DNA of 37,598 bases from Streptomyces sp. ISL-36 (GTDB lineage Bacteria; Actinomycetota; Actinomycetes; Streptomycetales; Streptomycetaceae), in assembly GCF_018614205.1 (NCBI RefSeq), contig NZ_JAGGOS010000170.1, positions 1 to 37,598 of the forward strand, read 5' to 3'. Under the pieces are notes generated by a model that was not told the origin of the DNA, did no database searches, and saw nothing but the letters and a program-made list of their open reading frames with translations. A program made the translations under genes and the position numbers. Below are positions 8,631 to 15,358 of this stretch, in pieces; the stretch's first letter is position 1, and each line of letters starts with the position of its first letter.

Positions 8631-8765
8631 TTACTTGTCCGAGTCGGTGTCCGCCTCGACCGCGTCGTCGAACGGGTTCTCCACCAGCGCGTTGGAGTGC
8701 GTGGCGGACAGGTGGGCGAGCTGACCCTGCTCGGCGATCGGGCTGAACACCTTGTGCTGCTCCAT
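8631..8765 (-). CDS. Candidate RiPP precursor peptide, 44 aa
   Basis: A short ORF starts MEQHKVFSPIAEQGQL and ends in an acidic stretch, NPFDDAVEADTDSDK. ATG 8765 is preceded by GGAGAG with a 7-base spacer. The peptide has no cysteine. The Ser/Thr residues are S8, S20, T22, S24, T40 and S42, and the cluster HLSATHSN (18-25) alternates Ser/Thr with two histidines. With YcaO and SagB enzymes downstream, S20, T22 and S24 would be candidates for oxazol(in)e formation, including one next to His23; this is inference. Which end is leader and which core is not settled: the acidic C-terminus could be a follower, or the N-terminus a leader. The gene has its own predicted promoter with a Zur-like box, and a hairpin follows it. 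Position, size and context make a precursor role likely. Confidence 0.8.
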   Translation of the reverse strand: MEQHKVFSPIAEQGQLAHLSATHSNALVENPFDDAVEADTDSDK

Positions 8766-8822
8766 GAGTTGACTCTCCATTCGATGGGATGGCCGCGCCG
8801 CCGTTCCGGCGTCGCACCAGAG

Positions 8823-8852
8823 ACACTAATGAATATGATTTTCATTTCGCAA
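8823..8852 (-). promoter_or_regulatory. Promoter of the precursor gene with Zur-like box
   Basis: On the minus strand a -35-like TTGCGA (8852-8847) is followed after 18 bases by TAGTGT (8828-8823), fitting the Streptomyces TANNNT -10. Inside the spacer, 8830-8844 is the 15-mer TGAAAATCATATTCA, a 7-1-7 inverted repeat with one symmetric mismatch pair. It is close to the actinobacterial Zur consensus as I remember it (TGaaAatgatTttCA). Bound repressor here would block RNA polymerase. The box overlaps the last codons and stop of the ATPase gene. Confidence 0.72.
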
Positions 8853-9819
8853 TAGTTGCCTCCGTATCCAGAGGGTGATCCGGGTAACACACCGGCCAGC
8901 CGCCCTCCGGATCGCGCCCCACCCGCCCGGCCACGCCGAGGACTTCGGCCAAGAGGCGGGGGGTGACGACCTCCTCGGGCGGTCCGTCGGCCGCGATGCG
9001 GCCCTGGCGGAGAGCGACGATCCGGTCGGCGAACCGCGCCGCGTGCCCGAGGTCGTGCAGCACCATCACCACCGTCAGTCCGCGCTCCTCCCGCAGCCGC
9101 ACCACCGTCCCCATGACCTCCAGCTGATGCCGCAGGTCCAGATAGGTGGTCGGTTCGTCGAGGAGCAGCAGGCGGGTGTCCTGGGCCAGGGCCATCGCCA
9201 GGCGGACGCGCTGACGCTCACCGCCGGAGAGCGCGTCCACCGGCCGGTCCACCCACTCCGCGACGCCCACGTCCGCCATGGCCCGCGCACAGACGGAGTC
9301 GTCACTGTCACGGAGCATCCCGAGCGGGCCACGCACCGCGTAGCGCCCCTGCCGCACGAGCTGGCGCACCGTCATACCGGGGACGGCGGGCGCCGCTTGG
9401 TGCAAAATCGCCACCCGGCGGGCAGCGGCGCGGCGGGAGAGCCGGGACAGGTCGTCCCCATCCAGCAGCACCCGGCCCTCGGCCGGGCGCAACAGCCCCG
9501 CACAGAGCCGCAGCAGGGTGGACTTGCCGCACCCGTTGAGCCCCACGAGGGCGACCAACTCGCCCGCTTGTACGGACAGATCGACGCCGGCCAGCACCTC
9601 GCGACCGGGATAGCCGAACCGCAGGCCCTCGGCTCGGATGGTGCCGACCCCAACCCCGGGGCGGTCTCCGACCACGGCACCGGGGTCCGTCGTGCCCGGG
9701 CCACTCGTACCCGCGTCCGTAGGGCCGGGGCCCCTGCCCCCCGAGGGTGCGTCGGCCGGGCTCAGGCCCTGACCCGCCTCCACCGCCCGTGTCCCGAGCG
9801 GCTCCGTGATCCTTCTCAT
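8842..9819 (-). CDS. FecE/BtuD-type ABC importer ATP-binding protein
   Basis: The 325-residue ATPase energises the neighbouring FecCD permeases. Walker A is GLNGCGKST, the signature LSGGERQRVRLAMA, Walker B LLLLDEPTTYLDLRHQ, and the switch histidine sits in VMVLHDLGHA; these are hallmarks of siderophore/cobalamin/heme importer ATPases. The first 65 or so residues are an unusual Gly/Pro/Thr-rich extension before the domain begins near TIRAEGLRFGYPG. ATG 9819 is supported by GGAGGAGAG upstream, inside the end of the permease gene. Its stop codon lies inside the Zur-like box of the next gene. It is the fourth gene of the importer operon. Confidence 0.92.
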   Translation of the reverse strand: MRRITEPLGTRAVEAGQGLSPADAPSGGRGPGPTDAGTSGPGTTDPGAVVGDRPGVGVGTIRAEGLRFGYPGREVLAGVDLSVQAGELVALVGLNGCGKSTLLRLCAGLLRPAEGRVLLDGDDLSRLSRRAAARRVAILHQAAPAVPGMTVRQLVRQGRYAVRGPLGMLRDSDDSVCARAMADVGVAEWVDRPVDALSGGERQRVRLAMALAQDTRLLLLDEPTTYLDLRHQLEVMGTVVRLREERGLTVVMVLHDLGHAARFADRIVALRQGRIAADGPPEEVVTPRLLAEVLGVAGRVGRDPEGGWPVCYPDHPLDTEATIAK

Positions 9820-9821
9820 CG

Positions 9822-11000
9822 TCAACTCTCCTCCGTTCCGCGCCGGGCCACGATCAGCAGCAGGACCGCGCCCACGCAGGTCGTGAGCGCGCCCGCCGGA
9901 ATGCTCAGCCGGTCCATCTCCAAGGCCTCCGCGAGAACGCGCGAGAGCCACTGGGCGCCCGCGTCCGCACCGCCCACGACCACCGCGCCCAGCAGGGCGG
10001 CGCCGGGCAGCGCCCGGCGCAGGTCCGCCCCGAACAGGGCGAGGGCCAAGTGCGGCACCAGCAGACCCACGAACCCGAGGGCGCCGACCACCGAGACCGC
10101 GCCGGCGGTCAGGGCGACCGCGCAGGCGAGCGCCGCGAGGCGGGCGCGGCCGGTGTGCAGGCCGGCCGCCGCGGCCTGTTCGTCACCACAGCGCAGCAGC
10201 GTCAGGGGCGCGGCGAGGGCGCAGGCCGCGAGAGCCCAGGCCGCCGCCCAGGGCCAGAGCAGGTGCCAGTGCTCCCACACCCGGCCCTCGGTGGAGCCGA
10301 CCAGCCACTGCACGACGCTGCCCAGTTCACCGGGCGCCACGAGCAGGACCATCGCGGTGAGTCCGGACAGCACGGCCGAGACCAGGACACCGTGGACGGC
10401 GGTCTGCGCCGGGTCGCCCCGGTCCCGGCCGGCGAGCAGCCAGAGCAGCCCGGCGCCGGTGAGCCCGCCCACACACGCGGCGACGACCACCGCGACCGGC
10501 GATTCCCAGCCCGCGAGGCCGAGGCCGGTGGCGGTCACCGCGCCGAGTACGGCTCCGGGCGTGACGCCGGTGACCTCCGGCCCGGCGAGCGGGTTGCGCA
10601 GGGCGGACTGGAGCACGAGCCCGGCAAGGCCCAGACAGGCACCCGCGGTCAGCGCCACCAGCGTTCGGGGAAGCCTCAGTTGGAGCACGACGTGCCGGGC
10701 GAGGGGGTCCCCGCCGCCCCGGAACACCTCGACCACGCCGTGCGCTCCGACGGTACGCCCGGCCACGAGTCCGGCCACGGCGACGCCGGCCAGAGCGAGG
10801 ACCGACGCCACCGGCACCCACCGAGCAACCGTCCGGCGACGGGTCCGGGCGCGGGTGGCGGTGCGGGCGGTGGTGCGGTCGTGCGCGTCCCCAGGCGACC
10901 GCCCTGCCGCGCCCGCGCCCTCGCCCCGTACCCGTACCGCCTTCGCCGGCCTCATCGCGTTCATCGCCTTCGTCGTCTTCGTCGTCTTCGTCGTCTTCAC
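9822..11000 (-). CDS. FecCD-family ABC importer permease (second of pair)
   Basis: This is an integral membrane subunit for uptake of metal-chelate complexes or related large ligands. It has the FecCD core from about residue 50: LPRTLVALTAGACLGLAGLVLQ followed by RNPLAGPEVTGVTPGA, then multiple hydrophobic helices and the coupling region VGALGFVGLLVPHLAL. The GTG at 11000 overlaps the stop of the first permease (GTGA). The first codons contain a short (ACGACGAAG)n run encoding KTTKTTKTTK, and ATGs at 10964 or 10955 are alternatives. The N-terminus is basic and about 45 residues longer than usual. Confidence 0.9.
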   Translation of the reverse strand: MKTTKTTKTTKAMNAMRPAKAVRVRGEGAGAAGRSPGDAHDRTTARTATRARTRRRTVARWVPVASVLALAGVAVAGLVAGRTVGAHGVVEVFRGGGDPLARHVVLQLRLPRTLVALTAGACLGLAGLVLQSALRNPLAGPEVTGVTPGAVLGAVTATGLGLAGWESPVAVVVAACVGGLTGAGLLWLLAGRDRGDPAQTAVHGVLVSAVLSGLTAMVLLVAPGELGSVVQWLVGSTEGRVWEHWHLLWPWAAAWALAACALAAPLTLLRCGDEQAAAAGLHTGRARLAALACAVALTAGAVSVVGALGFVGLLVPHLALALFGADLRRALPGAALLGAVVVGGADAGAQWLSRVLAEALEMDRLSIPAGALTTCVGAVLLLIVARRGTEES

Positions 11001-11953
11001 CGCTTCGCCCCCGTTCGCAGGAGCGCGACGCCGGCCGGGACCCCGAGGAGGGCCGTCCAGGCGCCGACCGGGGTTTCGATGGGGGCGAGGGCGAGGCGGG
11101 CCGGCTGATCGGCGCAGATCACGATCAGCGCGCCGAGCGCGGCCGACCAGGGCAGCCAGGTCACCGCGTCGGCGTCCGGCCGCAGCCGGCGGGCGAGGTG
11201 CGGGGCGAGGAAGCCGACCCACGCGACCGGGCCGCAGACCGCGACGACCGGGGCGATCAGGAGGACGGCGAGGCCCAGCGCCGCGAGACGGGCGCGCCGG
11301 ACCCGTACCCCGAGGGCGCGGGCGTCCTCGTCGCCGAGCCGGAGCACTCCGAGGACGGGTGCGCAGAGCACCAGCGCGGGCAGCGCCACGGCGAGCCACG
11401 GCCAGAGGCCGGTGACGTCGCCCCAGGTCCGGGCGGAGAGGCTGCCCAGGAGGTAGCGGTAGACGATCTGCAGGTCGAGCTGGTCGGCGAGGACCATCAG
11501 GACGAGGAGCGCGGCCTGGAGCGCCGCCGCGACGGCGGCGCCGGTCAGCAGGACGGCGCCGGGGCTGCGGCCGAACCCGGCGGCGAGCAGGGTGAGGAGG
11601 CCGCCGAACGCCGCGCCGGCCAGGGCGAGCAGGGGCTGTACGGCGAGCGGCACGGGCAGGGCCAGGACGAGGGGTGCGGCGACGCCGAGCGCCGCGCCGC
11701 CGGAGACGCCGAGCATCTCCGGTACGGCGAGCGGGTTGCGCAGCGCTTCCTGGAGGACGAGGCCGGCGGCGCCCAGGCAGGCGCCGGCGACGAGCGCCAG
11801 AACGAGCCTGGGCAGACGCAGTTCGGTGAGGACCACGCCTGCCGTCCCGGCGTCCCCGAAGTCCCCCAGGAGCGGCAGGTACAGCGCGCAGGCCCCGGCG
11901 GCCGCCAACACGACCAGAGCGGCGCAGAGTTGACGTACCGACGAGGCGCTCAC
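10997..11953 (-). CDS. FecCD-family ABC importer permease (first of pair)
   Basis: At 318 residues this has normal length for the family. Conserved blocks include LPRLVLALVAGACLGAAGLVLQ, RNPLAVPEMLGVSGGAALG and GPVAWVGFLAPHLAR. Its GTG start overlaps the binding-protein stop and its TGA overlaps the second permease start, so binding protein, two permeases and ATPase form a tight operon. Two different permease genes imply a heterodimeric channel, as in FhuB-like or FepDG systems. The substrate class (chelate, cobalamin or heme) is shared by the family; the locus context points to a metallophore. Confidence 0.92.
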   Translation of the reverse strand: MSASSVRQLCAALVVLAAAGACALYLPLLGDFGDAGTAGVVLTELRLPRLVLALVAGACLGAAGLVLQEALRNPLAVPEMLGVSGGAALGVAAPLVLALPVPLAVQPLLALAGAAFGGLLTLLAAGFGRSPGAVLLTGAAVAAALQAALLVLMVLADQLDLQIVYRYLLGSLSARTWGDVTGLWPWLAVALPALVLCAPVLGVLRLGDEDARALGVRVRRARLAALGLAVLLIAPVVAVCGPVAWVGFLAPHLARRLRPDADAVTWLPWSAALGALIVICADQPARLALAPIETPVGAWTALLGVPAGVALLRTGAKR

Positions 11954-12951
11954 CGCAGCGCGGCCGCCGCCTCGTCGAGGACGATGCCCAGGGAGCGGGT
12001 GCCGCGCCCCTTGGCCCAGACCTCGGCGTCGACCTCATGGACGCGGCCGTTCCTGACCGCCGGGATCTTCGACCAGAGCGGGTTCTTGGCGAGCTTGTCG
12101 GAGAGCCGCTCGCCCGGGGCGGCCGGGCCCCCGAAGGAGAGCGTCTCGACGAAGAGGACGTCGACCTCGCGGGCGAGGATCTCCTCCATGCTGTACGTAC
12201 CCTCGACACCCCGGCTCTTCCAGGGGTAGTCGGCGATCTTGGGCATGAGTCCGGCGGTGACGTCGTTGCCGGGGGTCGCGACGCCGAAGTTCTCGTCACT
12301 GCCGAAGATGATCAACGCGGTCCTGTCGCTGCGCGACTTCTCGGCCGCGGCGAGCTTGGCGCGGAAGGCCTTCTCGGCGGCTTCGCCCTGCTCGGTACGG
12401 CCGGTGAGGGCGGCGAGATCGCGCAGGTAGCCCACGCTGTCCTGCCAGTTGCCGGGCTGGAGGGGCCAGAAGACGGTGGCTCCCTTGAGCGCGGGGGCGA
12501 GCTTGCCGTGGGTGTCCTCCAGGCCGATCACCAGATCGGGGCGGTACGAGAGGATCGCCTCGGTCTCGGGGCTGAGGAAGCCGCCGGGCACGACGGGGAT
12601 CTTCGCCGCCTTCTCCTTGCCGAGGAACTTCTCGTGGGAGAGCAGTGCGGAGTTGGTGGCGGCCGGGACCATGCCGAGTTCGGCCAGCATGTCGTCGCAG
12701 AGGGCGACGAGGCAGACGATCCGCTTCGGCGGGGCGGCGGTCGTGACGGTGACGCCCTTGCCGTCGGTGACGGTCCGTGCGGCGGCGATGGGCCGGACGG
12801 TCAGGTCGGTCGCGGGACCGTCGCCCGCACCGCCCTTTCCCGCGCCCTCCCCGTCGGCGGCGGTCGTTCCGCAGCCGGCGAGGAGGGTCCCCAGGACCGC
12901 CGCGGCCGTCCAGCGGCGCGCCTTTCGGAGCATGAGCATCCTGCGCGACAT
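11950..12951 (-). CDS. FecB/BtuF-type substrate-binding lipoprotein
   Basis: This extracytoplasmic receptor (333 residues) delivers ligand to the FecCD importer. A basic N-terminus, a hydrophobic stretch and the lipobox LAGC (Cys27) mark it as a lipoprotein. The binding fold begins near residue 74 (PPKRIVCLVALCDDMLAELG) and includes ILSYRPDLVIG, ALIIFGSDENFG and the C-terminal VRNGRVHEVDAEVW. ATG 12951 has GAGGG upstream; Met5 and Met7 are weaker alternatives. Odd point: Cys80 and Cys85 lie in the first core strand, where relatives usually have Ala/Ser residues. It is the first gene of the importer operon and is divergent from the beta-propeller gene, with a Zur-like box between them. Confidence 0.9.
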   Translation of the reverse strand: MSRRMLMLRKARRWTAAAVLGTLLAGCGTTAADGEGAGKGGAGDGPATDLTVRPIAAARTVTDGKGVTVTTAAPPKRIVCLVALCDDMLAELGMVPAATNSALLSHEKFLGKEKAAKIPVVPGGFLSPETEAILSYRPDLVIGLEDTHGKLAPALKGATVFWPLQPGNWQDSVGYLRDLAALTGRTEQGEAAEKAFRAKLAAAEKSRSDRTALIIFGSDENFGVATPGNDVTAGLMPKIADYPWKSRGVEGTYSMEEILAREVDVLFVETLSFGGPAAPGERLSDKLAKNPLWSKIPAVRNGRVHEVDAEVWAKGRGTRSLGIVLDEAAAALR

Positions 12952-13031
12952 ATGTCCCTCAGTTCCGTTCCGTCCGGGGTGATGGCAGGCAGGCGCGGCG
13001 GGCGCCCCGGACCGTCCCGCACCCCCACAGA

Positions 13032-13061
13032 GTGACACATGATAATCATTACCAATAAGCT
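13032..13061 (+). promoter_or_regulatory. Divergent control region with Zur-like box
   Basis: Position 13040-13054 is TGATAATCATTACCA, a 7-1-7 palindrome with one mismatch pair, typical of Fur-family Zur operators. On the plus strand it lies in the 18-base spacer between GTGACA (13032-13037) and TAAGCT (13056-13061), placing a start site about 25 bases before the beta-propeller ATG. The importer operon starts 89 bases away on the other side. No equally clear minus-strand -35/-10 was found, but the shared box suggests joint zinc repression. Confidence 0.72.
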
Positions 13062-13093
13062 GCAGCCCCTCGCCCGTCGCCCAGGAGCCCGCC

Positions 13094-14323
13094 ATGCCCG
13101 CGCCGCCCCGCCTTCTCGTCGCCGACCAAGTCGCCGGATGAGTCGCCGTGTTGGACCTGCCGAGCGGCCGGCCGGTCGCCGTCGCGGAGAACCGGCACCT
13201 CGCCGAGCACGCCGGATTCCTGGCACTCCCCGGCGGCCGCAGCGCCTTCGTCGACGAGTTGGCGGGAGAGCTCGTCGTGCTCGACCCGTACGGCCCCGAC
13301 GCCGGCCGTCCCCTGATCGAGACCACCGCCCCGGTGGCCACCCCCGCCGAGCACCTCGCCGCCGACTCCACCGGGCGGCGCCTCGCGGTGACCACCGGCC
13401 TCGGCCGCAACGAGGAGCCGTGGAGCGACCTCCTGACCGTGGTCGAACTGCGCCCCGACCGCCCGTACACGGTCCGGGTCCGCACCCGGACCGGCGAGCC
13501 CGGCCTCACCCTGCTCGGCGAGGGCGACGCCGACCCCCTCGTCGTGCTGCGCCACCGCGAACCCGGCAGCCTCACCGCGTACGAGTGGGGCGCCCTGCTC
13601 GGCGCGGCCCCCTCCTGCCCGGCCGTCGCGCCCTGCCACGAGCTGACGCTCCCCGACCACGACGGGCACGGGGACGCCTACGACCCCGACAGCGGGCGGC
13701 TGTTCGCGGCGGCGGGCTCCGGCGTCCACCGCGCCCGACGCGAGGGGGCCCGGCTCGTCGCCGAGGAACCGCTCGACTGGGCGGGACCGGGCCGCGGTTA
13801 CTACCTGCGGCTCGACCCGGCCCGCCGCACCCTCTGGTCCTGCGTGCGCGGCGGAACCGCGGATCCCGGGCGGTGGACGGAGTGGACCAACGACGCGTGG
13901 TTCCACCACCTCGGCTCCGGCCGGACCGGGCGCGTTCCGCTCGGCCCCGGACTCGTCTTCCGGCTCGCGGTCGCGGCCTCCCATGTGGCGTACGCGCGGG
14001 TCCACCCCAACGGCGACGAACTGATCCTGATCGACCCCTCGGCGCCCCTCCCCCGGGTCGCCGCCCGCCGGCCGCTGCCTCCCATGGACGGCGCGCCGCG
14101 CCCCGGCGGCACCCCCTGGGACGGCGTCCAGCGGCGCGCGATCGCGGCCTCGCCGGGCGCCACGTACACCGCCGTCGCCCGGGGCGGTCACGGGGAGATT
14201 CATCTCTTCGAGGGAGACCGCGCCCTGACGGTTCTCACGATGCCGACACCTCTGGACGACGGCGGGCATCTCGCCCTGGTCGCACCGGGCGACGGAGCGC
14301 AGGCCGACCGGGTCGGCCGCTGA
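13094..14323 (+). pseudogene. Beta-propeller (YncE/AztD-like) protein gene interrupted by an in-frame TGA
   Basis: ATG 13094 has an excellent AGGAG (13083-13087) and encodes a first propeller strand, MPAPPRLLVADQVAG. A TGA at 13139-13141 interrupts the frame, which then continues VAVLDLPSGRPVAVAENRH to 14323 (391 residues from GTG 13148). The fold signature runs across the stop, so one base (CGA to TGA would do it) separates this from an intact gene of 409 residues. GTG 13148 lacks a clear ribosome site. Repeated motifs such as GRLFAAAGSGVHRA and ATYTAVARGGHGEIHLF, with a His/Asp/Cys-rich stretch CHELTLPDHDGHG, recall AztD-type zinc chaperones, but no signal peptide is visible and that resemblance is tentative. 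Control by the Zur-like box is predicted. A sequencing error is possible. Confidence 0.6.
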
Positions 14324-14370
14324 GCCGGAGCGGGTCACCGTGTCCGTATACCGGATGAGCGCCCAGCACT

Positions 14371-14386
14371 TGTGAAATGATTCACC
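14371..14386. promoter_or_regulatory. Crp-like operator upstream of the TPR gene
   Basis: TGTGA-N6-TCACC matches nine of ten defined positions of the classical TGTGA-N6-TCACA site. It lies 83 bases before the TPR gene start, a reasonable place for an activator or repressor. Streptomyces encodes a Crp with a similar half-site. A single site found by eye can be chance. Confidence 0.4.
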
Positions 14387-14468
14387 TGACCCCTTGGCCC
14401 GGCCCGCCCCTTCGTGCTGAGATGCGAGCCTGACTCAACAGCTCAATGGCGCGCTCGGGGAGGGCAAT

Positions 14469-15272
14469 GTGGCGGACACCGCCATGTCTGGTTCCGAAAC
14501 AACGGGTGGCGACGATCCGTCCCTTGCCTACGGCAAGGAGACCCCCATGGAGACCGCCATATGGCGGCTGCGCTCACGCGGCTGCTGGACGGACGCGGCG
14601 GCGCTGCTCCTGCCCCGCGCGGCCGAGCCCGAGGCGGCACTGGAGAGAGCCGCGCTGCTGATCGAGCGCTGCCTGTACACCGAGCAGGGCTGGGCGGAGG
14701 CGGAAGAGGCGCTGCGGGCGGCGGAGGCGGTCGCGCAGAGCGACGAGCAGCGCGGGGCGGCGGCGTGCGAACGCGGCTATCTCGCCTACGCGTCGACGCT
14801 CCTCGGCGTACGGGACCGGGCCGACGAGGCCACCGCGGCGCTGGGCCGGGCCGCGGCGCTGATCGGCCCCTCGGCCGAGGGGCGGCCGCTGCTCGACTAC
14901 CGGCGGGGGCTGGTCGCGCAGAACCTCGGCGACTCCCCTCAGGCGGCCCGCGCCGCCTACCGCCGTGCCCACGCGGGCGCGACGGCCCAGGGCGACTCCC
15001 TGCTGCTCTCCTCCACCTGGCGGCACCTCGCCGGACTAGCCCTGAGGGAAGGCGAGTTGGCGGAGGCACGGCATGGGTTCGCCGAGTCGCTGCGGATCCG
15101 TGAGGAGCTCGGCTATCTGGTGGGTACGGCTCCGGCTCTGACCGCTCTCGCCGGCACGGAGACGGAACCGGAGGCCGGGCGCCTGCGGGCGGAGGCGGCG
15201 CGCCTCTTCCGCCTCCTGGGCGGGGTTCCGACCTGGCTCGCGACACAGCTGGCGCCGCCGACGGCGGCCTGA
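14469..15272 (+). CDS. TPR-like helical repeat protein
   Basis: The 267-residue soluble protein is almost entirely Ala/Leu/Glu-rich helix with tetratricopeptide-like pairs, for example EAEEALRAAEAVAQSDEQRG, ADEATAALGRAAALIG, AARAAYRRAHAGATAQGD and EARHGFAESLRIREELGY. Such folds mediate protein contacts; no enzyme motif was seen. GTG 14469 is preceded by GGGAGG five bases upstream. The first 25 residues look disordered. It converges with the WD40-like gene, ending 86 bases from it. Function unknown. Confidence 0.75.
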   Translation: MADTAMSGSETTGGDDPSLAYGKETPMETAIWRLRSRGCWTDAAALLLPRAAEPEAALERAALLIERCLYTEQGWAEAEEALRAAEAVAQSDEQRGAAACERGYLAYASTLLGVRDRADEATAALGRAAALIGPSAEGRPLLDYRRGLVAQNLGDSPQAARAAYRRAHAGATAQGDSLLLSSTWRHLAGLALREGELAEARHGFAESLRIREELGYLVGTAPALTALAGTETEPEAGRLRAEAARLFRLLGGVPTWLATQLAPPTAA

Positions 15273-15358
15273 CGGCGGGGACGCAGCCGCCTTGGCATCA
15301 CGCCCTGTTGAGGGTCCCGGGGCTTCACGGGGGAGCCCTGTCCAGGCGGCCCGGGGCG

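Noticed and set aside
8830..8844. Reading the AT-rich palindromes as iron (DmdR/IdeR) boxes
   Set aside because: They lack the AGGTNAG-type core that is clearly seen at 18308-18322 and instead match the Fur-family Zur pattern. Iron control by another Fur-type protein is not fully excluded.
13139..13141. The TGA as a selenocysteine codon
   Set aside because: No SECIS-like structure was noticed and a beta-propeller strand is not an expected place for selenocysteine; mutation or sequencing error is simpler.
1..14323. Coelibactin-like NRPS zincophore cluster
   Set aside because: No adenylation, condensation or carrier domains are present; all biosynthetic genes are RiPP types.
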